Origin: an uncultured Aquimonas sp.
Lineage (GTDB): Bacteria; Pseudomonadota; Gammaproteobacteria; Xanthomonadales; Xanthomonadaceae
Assembly: GCF_937888285.1 (NCBI RefSeq)
Contig: NZ_CALART010000002.1
Span: forward strand, 11,992-75,991
Reading direction: 5' to 3'
DNA length: 64,000 nucleotides
The position numbers and the translations under genes were made by a program. Under the pieces are notes generated by a model. That model did no database searches and was not told the origin of the DNA. It was given only the letters and a program-made list of their open reading frames with translations. Shown here one piece after another: positions 8,336 through 16,119 of this stretch. Numbering within the stretch: the first letter of the stretch is position 1; each line of letters begins with the position of its first letter.

Positions 8336-9106
8336 TCAGGGTACGAGCCGGATGCGACCGAACACGCCGGCGTCGAGGTAGAGGCGATTGCGGTCTCCTT
8401 CGATCGGTGGCACGTCGACATCGGCCATCAGTCGGCTGCGTTCGCCGGGCGCATCGCTGTCACACCAGGCGAGGGCGAAGCCGATGACGTCACCCGCGTT
8501 GAGTGGGCGCGCTTGCCACACCTCGCCCGTCGCCAGCGTTGCTGGATCAGGATAGAGCCGGATCCGCGCCTCCCAGACCAGCAGATGTGGTGCGCCCTGA
8601 CTGCGTCGCCACACCGCTTGTACATGGTCGTTCAGCAGGATCGGTTCGCCCGCGCTGTCGATGTCGACTACCTGGCCGTCGAGTGCAACGTGATAGGCGA
8701 AGGCGCTGTGACTGGTCTTGTGATCGCCCCCGCTGGCGTCCTCGTCGACCAGGATTTCCAGCGCGTCGTCGGCCCAGTAGTTCTTCAGCGGGTCGGGCTC
8801 GCCATCGCTGAGCACGTTGTCGCGGATCTCGGCCAGCAGGTACAGCGCATCTTCGCGCCAGAGCAGGCGGTAGCGGCCGCTGAAGTCGGCTGCATCGTCC
8901 GGCGTCGAGCCCACCGGAGCATGCGTGAGTGCGCGCCACTCTGCCGCAGCCCACACGGTTTCCTCAGCATGACCGTCGATCAACGGCGCTTCGGCGGCAA
9001 CGTGCACCATGCGCGGATTCGACTCTGTCTGCGGAGCGCCGTTGCAGCCGGCCGACGCTATCGACAGGGCAAGCGCGAGTCTCACGCCGTGAATGAGCTG
9101 GCTCAT
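8336..9106 (-). CDS. CBM9-like carbohydrate-binding lipoprotein
   Basis: A 256-residue lipoprotein. The signal peptide ends in the lipobox SAGC (Cys21). The rest resembles family 9 carbohydrate-binding/DOMON-type domains: an opening APLIDGHAEETVWAAAEW, then DALYLLAEIRDNVLSD, a central DDALEILVDEDA, and FAYHVALDGQVVD. Such single-domain proteins occur in sugar-utilisation loci and are thought to hold soluble sugars at the membrane; no catalytic motif is visible. Its start overlaps the glucokinase stop (ATGA), giving translational coupling within the operon. The sugar bound is unknown. Confidence 0.75.
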   Translation of the reverse strand: MSQLIHGVRLALALSIASAGCNGAPQTESNPRMVHVAAEAPLIDGHAEETVWAAAEWRALTHAPVGSTPDDAADFSGRYRLLWREDALYLLAEIRDNVLSDGEPDPLKNYWADDALEILVDEDASGGDHKTSHSAFAYHVALDGQVVDIDSAGEPILLNDHVQAVWRRSQGAPHLLVWEARIRLYPDPATLATGEVWQARPLNAGDVIGFALAWCDSDAPGERSRLMADVDVPPIEGDRNRLYLDAGVFGRIRLVP

Positions 9107-10116
9107 CCCAGCAGACCCACGCGCGCCGCTCCCAGGGTGCCGACATCGGTGCTGCCGATGCGGAAGGTTGGCGTCCGCGCCAGCAGCGGGGTGAAGCGGC
9201 CCTTGTCGATGAAAGCTGCGCGGAACAGCGCCTCGCCGCGCTCGTCCAGCACGTGCGGAAGCAGGCCGCCGGCGAGATAGACCCCCGCCCAGCCGCCGTA
9301 GAGCAGCACCGCGTCGCCAGCGAAGCGGCCCAGGATGCTGCAGAACAGATCGATCGCGCTGCGCGCGTCGGGATCGCCGTTACGGGCCGCGGCCACCACC
9401 GCGGTGGAATCGTGCAGACGCATCTCGCGCCCGCGCGCCATATGCACGCAGGCATCGTGCAGGTTGACCAGGCCCTCTCCGCACAGGAGACGCTCGTAGG
9501 AGACACGGCCGTAGCGTCGCTGCAGGAAGCGCAGGATGAAGATCTCGCGCTCGTCGTGCGGGGCGAAGCTGGCGTGTCCGCCCTCGGTTTCCAGCACCGC
9601 CAGCCCGCGCGCGTCACGCCGTATTGCCGCAGCACCCAGACCGGTGCCGGGGCCCAGCACCACCTGCACCGCGGCGGTGTCGAAGGCGGCGCCCGGCGCA
9701 TCGCCGATCGGATGCAGATCGGCTTCGCTCAAACCTGGCACCGCCCAGGCCACGGCAGCGAAATCGTTGATCACCTGCAGCTCGCGGAAGCCGATGCGGC
9801 GCTTGAGCGCCTGGATCGAGAAGCTCCAGCGGCTGTTGGTCAGGATCACCTGGTCGTCCAGCACCGCCCCCGCCACCGCCAGCACCGCGCGCTCCGGCAC
9901 GGGCTCGCCGCTGGCCGAGAAATAGGCGTCGAGCGCCGACTCGATGCCGTCGTGGTCGGCGACCTTGAGACTGCGCTGCGCGGCCAGCCTGACCCGTTCG
10001 TTCTCGCCCAACGCGGCGGTCGCGAAGCGGGCGTTGGTGCCGCCGATGTCGGCGGCGAGGCAGCGCAGGTGCGCCGCGGCCGCGGCGTCGCGGCGCGATT
10101 CAAGCAGCAGGCTCAT
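9103..10116 (-). CDS. glk: Glucokinase
   Basis: A 337-residue cytoplasmic hexokinase-fold enzyme phosphorylating glucose at C6. The phosphate-binding motif ADIGGTNARFA (about 21-31), INDFAAVAWAVP, LGPGTGLGAA and ETEGGHASFAPHDERE identify the Glk family; the length is slightly above the usual 320 because of a short N-terminal extension. It is the first gene of the minus-strand operon glk-cbm9-gph-GH94-gntK. The promoter region is shared with the divergent lacI-type gene and contains an operator-like palindrome. It would consume glucose freed by the GH3 enzyme. Confidence 0.92.
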   Translation of the reverse strand: MSLLLESRRDAAAAAHLRCLAADIGGTNARFATAALGENERVRLAAQRSLKVADHDGIESALDAYFSASGEPVPERAVLAVAGAVLDDQVILTNSRWSFSIQALKRRIGFRELQVINDFAAVAWAVPGLSEADLHPIGDAPGAAFDTAAVQVVLGPGTGLGAAAIRRDARGLAVLETEGGHASFAPHDEREIFILRFLQRRYGRVSYERLLCGEGLVNLHDACVHMARGREMRLHDSTAVVAAARNGDPDARSAIDLFCSILGRFAGDAVLLYGGWAGVYLAGGLLPHVLDERGEALFRAAFIDKGRFTPLLARTPTFRIGSTDVGTLGAARVGLLG

Positions 10117-10171
10117 CGCGATGGGGTCCTGGACGACGCGCCGGGGCGATGGCGCGGGTATGCTTGCGCAC

Positions 10172-10185
10172 CGATATCGCTGTCA
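10172..10185. promoter_or_regulatory. Candidate LacI-family operator in the glk/lacI divergent promoter
   Basis: The 14-mer CGATATCGCTGTCA matches the perfect palindrome TGACATCGCTGTCA found upstream of the GH3 gene (18797-18810) at 12 of 14 positions. It lies 56 bases from the glk start and 36 bases from the regulator start, so one site could control both. The central CG dinucleotide is typical of LacI-family operators. Binding by the adjacent regulator is inferred. Confidence 0.55.
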
Positions 10186-10220
10186 TCACGACGGCGGGCG
10201 GCAAACGGGGATGGGGGGTT

Positions 10221-11258
10221 ATGGGCGGTCGGGTGACCATCGATGATGTCGCGGCTGCAGCCGGCGTCTCGCCGAAGACGGTGTCGCGGGTCATCAACAG
10301 CGAGCCGAACGTGCGCGCGCAGACGCAGGAGCGCGTGCGCGCGGCGATCGAGAAGCTGAACTTCCGGCCTGACCCTTCCGCGCGCAGCCTCGCCGCCAGT
10401 CGCTCGTATCTGATCGGCGTGGTCTACGACAACCCGTCGGACAGCTATCTGATGGAGATCATCAGCGGCGTGCTCGACACCTGCCAGGCCCAGCATTACC
10501 AGACCCTGCTGTGTCCGCTGCGTTTCGACCGCGATGACTTGCTGCGCGAGGTGGACTCGCTGATCGCGCAGTCGCGGCCAGGTGGCCTGGTGCTGACGCC
10601 GCCGCTGACCGACAACGACGCGCTGCTGGCCCATCTGCGCACGCTCGGCGTGCCCTTCGCCTGCATTTCGCCCAAACAGCCGGAGGGCTGCGGGGTGACC
10701 TTCGACGAGCGCCAGGCGGCGCGCGAGATGGTCAGGCATCTGGTCGACCTGGGTCATCGTCGGATCGCGCACATCCGCGGCCATGTCGCGCACGGCGCCT
10801 CGAGCTGGCGTGTCGACGGCTATCGCGATGCCCTGCAGGACGCCGGGATCGAGTTCGATCCGGCGCTGGTCGTGCAGGGCGAGTTCTCTTTCGATTCGGG
10901 CATGCAGGCCGCGCGCATGCTGCTCGATCTCGAGCAGCCACCGACTGCGATCTTCGCTGCCAACGACGACATGGCCGCGGGTGTGGTGCGGGTGGCGCTG
11001 GAGCGCGGTCTCTCGATTCCCGCCGAGCTGTCGGTCTGCGGTTTCGACGACATCCCGATCGCGCACCAGATCTTTCCCGCGCTGACCACCGTGCGGCAGC
11101 CTGCGCGCGAGATGGGGGCGAGTGCTGCCGCCGAGCTGCTCAAGTGCATGCGCGACCCGGCGCAGGCGGGCATGCGGCAGCTGCCCTACAGCCTGTGCCT
11201 GCGCGCAAGCACCGGCCCAGCGCCCAGGCAGCGCGTGAGCAGCCGGGGCAAACGCTGA
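10221..11258 (+). CDS. LacI-family transcriptional regulator
   Basis: A 345-residue DNA-binding regulator. Residues 4-52 form the LacI helix-turn-helix and hinge (VTIDDVAAAAGVSPKTVSRVIN). The rest is a periplasmic-binding-protein fold, with PTAIFAANDDMAAGV and SVCGFDDIPIA as characteristic ligand-domain motifs. The ATG at 10221 is preferred because a G-rich ribosome site precedes it and the HTH begins four residues later. It is divergent from the glk operon and should repress it in the absence of an intracellular sugar effector, possibly cellobionate, gluconate or glucose. It faces the symporter gene with only 33 bases between stops. Confidence 0.92.
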   Translation: MGGRVTIDDVAAAAGVSPKTVSRVINSEPNVRAQTQERVRAAIEKLNFRPDPSARSLAASRSYLIGVVYDNPSDSYLMEIISGVLDTCQAQHYQTLLCPLRFDRDDLLREVDSLIAQSRPGGLVLTPPLTDNDALLAHLRTLGVPFACISPKQPEGCGVTFDERQAAREMVRHLVDLGHRRIAHIRGHVAHGASSWRVDGYRDALQDAGIEFDPALVVQGEFSFDSGMQAARMLLDLEQPPTAIFAANDDMAAGVVRVALERGLSIPAELSVCGFDDIPIAHQIFPALTTVRQPAREMGASAAAELLKCMRDPAQAGMRQLPYSLCLRASTGPAPRQRVSSRGKR

Positions 11259-11291
11259 CCGGCAATTCGTTTCGAGATCCACGACGCGACC

Positions 11292-12857
11292 TCAGCCCAG
11301 GCTCGCGTAGATCAGGATCAGCACCGCGCTCACCGCCACTGCGCCGAGATTGAAGCCGGCGGTGGTCGCGAAGCCGCCCTCGGGCAGCGCCTGCGATTTC
11401 GGCTGTGCCTTCCAGCCCTGCAGGGCGGAGATGCCCAGCGCGATCGCGCAGCAGGCCAGGAACACGTAGCCGACGCGATCCATGAACGGCAGCTCGGGCA
11501 GCCAGATGCGCGCTGCGATCGACAGCAGGAAGGAGCCGAGCGCCGCGGCGAGCGCGCCGAGCGCTGTCGTCTGCCGTACGAAGACGCCGAGCAGGAAGAT
11601 CGCGCAGATGCCGGGCGTGAAGAAACCGGTGAACTCCTGGATGTACTGGAAGGCCTGCTCGAAGCCGCCCAGCAGCGGGCGCGCGCAGATCACCGCCAGC
11701 AGCAGGGCCACGGCGCCGGCGATGCGGCCGCTGCGCACCAGGCCACGATCACTGGTCCGGGGCCTGAACTGGTGCAGCAGGTCCATGGTGAACAGGGTGG
11801 CGACCGAGTTCATCATCGAGCCCACGGATGACACGATGGCGGCGATCAGGGCAGCGAAGATCAGGCCGCGGATGCCCGCGGGGGCGAGCTTCATCATCTC
11901 CGGATAGGCCTGGTCAGGCTTGGCGAGATCCGGCGCCAGGAACAGCGCCGCCATGCCGGGCACGACGATGATCAGCGGCATCAGCATCTTCAGCGCAGCG
12001 GCGAACAGGATGCCCTTCTGGGCTTCCTTCAGGCTGCCGGCGGCCAGCGCACGCTGGATGATGTACTGGTTGAAACCCCAGTAGGAGAGGTTCATCACCC
12101 ACATGCCGCCGAGCAGCACGCTCAGCCCCGGCAGGTTGGCGTACTGCGGGTTGTCGGGCGAGAGGATCATGTCGAAGCGCTCGGGCATGCGCTCGTACAT
12201 GGTGGCGAGACCCGCCCAGGCGCCGGCGCCCTCGGCGACGCGGTCCAGCGCGATCCAGGCGACGATCAGTCCGCCTAGCACCAGCAGCACGACCTGGATG
12301 ATGTCGGTCATCGCCACTGCGCGCAGGCCGCCGTACAGCGAATACGCGAGTGCGAAGGCCGCCAGCGCGAGCAGGCCTGACGTCATGTCGAGGCCGGTCA
12401 GCGCATTGATGGCGAGCGCGCCCAGCCACAGCACCGAAGTGAGGTTCACGAACACGTACACGCCGAGCCAGAACACCGCCATCACCGTCTTGACGCTGCG
12501 GTCGTAGCGCTGTTCCAGGTACTGCGGCATGGTGTAGATGCCGGAGCGCAGCAGCACCGGCAGGATGAACTTGCCGACCAGGATCAGGGTGATCGCCGCC
12601 ATCCATTCGTAGCTGGCGATGGCAAGCCCCATGGCATAGCCCGAACCCGACATGCCGATGATCTGTTCGGCGGAGATGTTGGCGGCGATCAGCGAGGCGC
12701 CGACCGCCCACCAGGGCAGGCTGCGGCCGGCCAGGAAATAGTCGTTGGCAGTTCGCTCATGGCCGGCGGGCTCGCGCGAGATCCAGGTGGCGAGGCCGAT
12801 CAGGCCGACCGCATAGATGGCGACCACGGCCAGGTCGAGGGTCGAGAGTGCGGACAC
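11292..12857 (-). CDS. Sodium:solute (SGLT-type) sugar symporter
   Basis: A 521-residue inner-membrane transporter of the SSS family with about 13-14 hydrophobic segments. The family features are FLAGRSLPWWAVGASLIAANISAEQIIGMSG, YTMPQYLEQRYDRS, and a conserved middle ending in MMNSVATLFTMDL. The GTG at 12857 is chosen because an excellent AAGGAG lies five bases before it and the first membrane helix follows. Sugar-locus members like vSGLT import glucose or galactose with Na+. It lies downstream of the TonB receptor, 277 bases apart, and probably imports glucose released in the periplasm. Confidence 0.9.
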   Translation of the reverse strand: MSALSTLDLAVVAIYAVGLIGLATWISREPAGHERTANDYFLAGRSLPWWAVGASLIAANISAEQIIGMSGSGYAMGLAIASYEWMAAITLILVGKFILPVLLRSGIYTMPQYLEQRYDRSVKTVMAVFWLGVYVFVNLTSVLWLGALAINALTGLDMTSGLLALAAFALAYSLYGGLRAVAMTDIIQVVLLVLGGLIVAWIALDRVAEGAGAWAGLATMYERMPERFDMILSPDNPQYANLPGLSVLLGGMWVMNLSYWGFNQYIIQRALAAGSLKEAQKGILFAAALKMLMPLIIVVPGMAALFLAPDLAKPDQAYPEMMKLAPAGIRGLIFAALIAAIVSSVGSMMNSVATLFTMDLLHQFRPRTSDRGLVRSGRIAGAVALLLAVICARPLLGGFEQAFQYIQEFTGFFTPGICAIFLLGVFVRQTTALGALAAALGSFLLSIAARIWLPELPFMDRVGYVFLACCAIALGISALQGWKAQPKSQALPEGGFATTAGFNLGAVAVSAVLILIYASLG

Positions 12858-12983
12858 GGTAGCTCCTTGGCCCGGGTGTGCGGCCCCGGCGGCAGGCGGT
12901 CGAAAAAGGCGGCGCGGAGACGGGGAGCACTCCGCGCCGATGGCAAAGCGGGCTGTCGCTGCTGTGGCAACTGCATCTGCTGC

Positions 12984-13010
12984 GGCCGGTATCGCGCTCG
13001 CCGATACCGG
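12984..13010. repeat. Perfect inverted repeat between receptor and symporter genes
   Basis: Ten-base arms GCCGGTATCG and CGATACCGGC (12984-12993, 13001-13010) flank a 7-base spacer. The element sits in the 277-base gap between the receptor stop and the symporter start, which otherwise shows no gene. No U-tract follows on either strand. It could be a processing or attenuation hairpin separating expression of the two genes. Confidence 0.5.
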
Positions 13011-13134
13011 CCATCCGGAAATCGCAGGCTCGCGAAAGGCGAATGCGCCCCTGGCGTCGGTCACGCCGTCCCTGGCGTCGACCGTTCCACAGCCCCAGCC
13101 GATCTGAGGCGCCGCGCAAGCGGCGCCCGGCACC

Positions 13135-15810
13135 TCAGAACTGGTAGCGCACGCGCAGGCCGTAGGTGCGCGGATCGTTCAGGAAACGGATGTTCAGCTG
13201 CGAACCGACCAGGGCCTTCTGCGAGACATCGTCACCCAGCAGGTTCGAGGCCCACAGCTCGAAGCGCCAGCTGCTGTTGGCCGGGGTGTAGCCGGCGCCG
13301 GCATTGATCGTCGTGTACGCGCTCTGGCGGTCCGGGAAGCCCGCGGTTGCCGCGTCCTCGACGCGCGAGACCGTGCCCGCCGTGTCGGACACGAACACCA
13401 CGTCGCGGTTGTTGAACTGGGTGAGGTAGTAGGCCGAGCGGTAGCTGGCCAGGATCTGCCAGTCGAACACGCCGTTGCCGAGGTCGAACATGTGCTGCAG
13501 TCGCGCGTTCAAGGTCAGCTTCGAGGACAGCGGCAGCTCGTTGCCCGACAGGTCGATCTCGGAGGTGATGCCGCCCAGACCGTAGTCGATGCTGCGGACG
13601 TCGGCGACCACGCCGCTCTTGATCTCGGTGTCGAGAAGCAGGGCGTTCAAGGTCAGCGTCCAGTCGCGCGAGAGGCTGAGCATGCTCTCGGCTTCCACGC
13701 CCATGATCCGCGACTTGCCGACGTTGCGATTGGCGAGCGCGAAGCCCGTGGCTTCGCCGGTCTCCGGGTTGAAGGCGATCGCGGTGAGGTCCTGGAAGAC
13801 CTGGTCGCGGTAGTCGTAGAAGAAGCCGGCGACGTTGAAGGTCGAGCGACGGCCACGGAAGTCGAAGCTCTGCTTGGAGCCCAGCTCGAAGGCGGTGATC
13901 TTCTCCGGCTTGTAGGTCTCCGGGATCACGTTGATGTCGAAGCTGTCGTTGAAGCCGCCCGACTTGTGGCCGGTCGAGACCGTGCCGTAGAAGAGATGGT
14001 CATCCGACAGATCCTTCTCGAAGCCGAGCCGGAAATCGTTGAAGGTGAACTCACTGCTGCCCTCCTGCTGAGAGGGAATGCCGAGCGAGATCCACGGATG
14101 CGAACCGCTGGGCGTGCAGCTCAGGTTGCCTCCACCGGTGTCCGGGCGATCCACGCAGCCGCCGTTGGGATTCGTGCCGTCGGCGATCGGGCCGATCTGC
14201 TGGAAGATGGTGTCGTTGCGGCCAGCGGCGAGGATGCCCTGCAGCAGGAAGCGAGCGCGATCGGCATTGCTGGTGATGTTGCGGACATCGAAGTTCGGGC
14301 GCCGGGTCAGCGCCGGCAGGAAGCCCGGGGTGCCGAGGCGCACCGAGAAGCAGCAGCCGTCCTCGGCGCCGAGGCCGATCGTCCAGTTGCCGCCGATGCC
14401 GTAGCGGTACTTCGATTCGTCGGTGTAGCGCAGGCCGCCCTTCAGGCGGAAGCTGTCGGTGACGTCGAAGGTGCCGTCGCCAAACACCGCCCAGGAGTCG
14501 CTGTTGACGTCGGGCATGGTGAACTCGGTGCCCGAGTAGAACACGCCCTTGTCGGCCAGCGAGAACAGTCCGACCTGCTGGTCTTCCTTGAAGTAGAAGC
14601 CGCCCGCGGTCCAGCGGAAGCGCGCGGAGTCGGGCGAGAACAGAAGCAGCTCATGGGTGTAGGACTTCGACAGGGTCTCCCAGTAGTTGGTCGAGAACAG
14701 GTCGTAGTCCGGACGCGTGGCGTCGCCGCTGCCGGGCGGACGCGGCTCCAGGTTGCGGCCGGGCCAGGTCACGCCGGCGCTGTTGGCATTGGTCTGGGTG
14801 AAATCGACGTCGCGGAACGAGGTGTTGTACTCGACGCGCAGGCCGCCGAAGTCGTAGGACAGGCTGCCCATCACGCCCTTGTTGGTCGAGTCCAGCGTGC
14901 CCTGGATGCCGTAGTAGACGACCTCGCGCAGGTTGATGTCGTCCGGGTTGAAGCCCTCCAGCGCTGCGCCATAGATGTTGGCGCCGGGGTAGCCGGTGCC
15001 GCCTTCCTGGCCGTAGTCGGCCATCAGGAACACGCGCAGGGCCTCGTTCGGCTCCCACAGGAAGGACAGGCGCGCCGCATCCTCGTTCTGGTAGCCGGCG
15101 GGCTTGAGCGAGGGATCGCCCACGTTCTTGTAGGAGGTCTCCTTCTCGACGTGGTAGCCGGACAGGCGGAGGGCCGCGGTGCTGCCCAGCGGCAGGTTCA
15201 GGCCGAACTCACCGCCGACATGGTCGCGGCTGCCGACCTCGCCCAGTGCGTAGCCACTGGTCTCGCCGAGCTGCGGCTTGACAGTGACGATGTTGAGGCT
15301 GCCGCCCAGCGCGTTGCGCCCGCGCACGGTGCCCTGCGGACCCTTGTTGACCTCGACGCGCTCGACGTCGAAGAACATCGCGCCGAGGCCGCGCGGCCGG
15401 GCGATGTAGGCGCCGTTGATGTGCGGTGCCGCGCCGGGATCACCGAGCTCGGTGTTGTTGGACGAACCGACGCCGCGGATGAAGATCTCGACGTTGCCTT
15501 CCTGGTTGGCGATGCTCAAGCCGGGAATCACGGTCTGCACGTTGCGCAGCTCGTTGTTGATGCCGAGCGAGCGCAGCTCGTCGCCGGTGAAGGCCTGGGC
15601 CGTGCCTGCGTACTTCTGCATGTCCTGCTCGCGGCGATCGACCGTCACGGTGATCGTGTCGAGTTCCTTGGCGCGCTCTTCGCTATCACGCTCGCTGTCC
15701 TGCGCACCGGCCGGGCCGGCGAGGACGATCGCGGTGAGTGCCACGGCCGTGGCGACGGCCAGACGATGACGGCGCGGCGTCGGCCGGCCCTGGTACTGAG
15801 TGCTGCGCAT
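13135..15810 (-). CDS. TonB-dependent outer-membrane receptor
   Basis: An 891-residue outer-membrane channel. The ATG at 15810 follows a strong GGGAGGGG ribosome site. A signal peptide of about 36 residues ends at AGA-Q. A TonB-box-like stretch DTITVTV (about 51-57) precedes a plug domain with VIPGLSI, IFIRGVGS and VEVNKGPQGTVRGRNALGG. The remainder is a 22-strand barrel ending in RVRYQF with the C-terminal Phe required for outer-membrane assembly. A long loop contains several cysteines (GAEDGCCFS, GGCVDRPD, LSCTPSG). Placed between a GH3 enzyme and a sugar symporter, it probably imports gluco-oligosaccharides; the specific ligand cannot be read from sequence. Confidence 0.92.
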   Translation of the reverse strand: MRSTQYQGRPTPRRHRLAVATAVALTAIVLAGPAGAQDSERDSEERAKELDTITVTVDRREQDMQKYAGTAQAFTGDELRSLGINNELRNVQTVIPGLSIANQEGNVEIFIRGVGSSNNTELGDPGAAPHINGAYIARPRGLGAMFFDVERVEVNKGPQGTVRGRNALGGSLNIVTVKPQLGETSGYALGEVGSRDHVGGEFGLNLPLGSTAALRLSGYHVEKETSYKNVGDPSLKPAGYQNEDAARLSFLWEPNEALRVFLMADYGQEGGTGYPGANIYGAALEGFNPDDINLREVVYYGIQGTLDSTNKGVMGSLSYDFGGLRVEYNTSFRDVDFTQTNANSAGVTWPGRNLEPRPPGSGDATRPDYDLFSTNYWETLSKSYTHELLLFSPDSARFRWTAGGFYFKEDQQVGLFSLADKGVFYSGTEFTMPDVNSDSWAVFGDGTFDVTDSFRLKGGLRYTDESKYRYGIGGNWTIGLGAEDGCCFSVRLGTPGFLPALTRRPNFDVRNITSNADRARFLLQGILAAGRNDTIFQQIGPIADGTNPNGGCVDRPDTGGGNLSCTPSGSHPWISLGIPSQQEGSSEFTFNDFRLGFEKDLSDDHLFYGTVSTGHKSGGFNDSFDINVIPETYKPEKITAFELGSKQSFDFRGRRSTFNVAGFFYDYRDQVFQDLTAIAFNPETGEATGFALANRNVGKSRIMGVEAESMLSLSRDWTLTLNALLLDTEIKSGVVADVRSIDYGLGGITSEIDLSGNELPLSSKLTLNARLQHMFDLGNGVFDWQILASYRSAYYLTQFNNRDVVFVSDTAGTVSRVEDAATAGFPDRQSAYTTINAGAGYTPANSSWRFELWASNLLGDDVSQKALVGSQLNIRFLNDPRTYGLRVRYQF

Positions 15811-16011
15811 TGTCGATCCCCTCCCGGCGCCTGCGGCTGTGTTCGCCCGTGCGCCCTGTTGACTGCCCCAAACACCCGCCGCGTCGCGGCGGGAATCCTC
15901 TTGTGCGACGGGCCTGAGCCCGTTCGCGCTGTGTTCCGTCACGCCCCCGGGCGTGGCGCAGATCCCTTAGGCACAGATCAAGTCCCTCCTGGCCTTGATC
16001 AGTGGAAGCCG

Positions 16012-16119
16012 GTCCGGCACATGTCCGGACTCGCTTTCGCCGGATCGAGCACTTACGTGCTTGACCCATGGGCGCGCCCTCCATGGCGCGCGACAACGCT
16101 GAATCCTTCAGCGTTGCCC
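16012..16119. repeat. Multi-hairpin extragenic element, copy 1
   Basis: This 108-base stretch begins directly after the GH3 stop codon and contains four successive short palindromes (a CGCTGAA/TTCAGCG pair, a GCGCGCC/GGCGCGC pair, AGCAC/GTGCT, and GTCCGG/CCGGAC). A diverged second copy abuts the gor stop codon at 26688-26855. The arrangement looks like a modular REP-type element. The rest of the 309-base gap 15811-16119 holds a small GATCAAG/CTTGATC dyad at 15976-16000, the receptor leader, and no gene. Confidence 0.6.

Noticed and set aside
5692..8487. About 930-codon plus-strand open frame
   Set aside because: Antisense to the GH94 and GPH symporter genes, which have clear family motifs and operon spacing.
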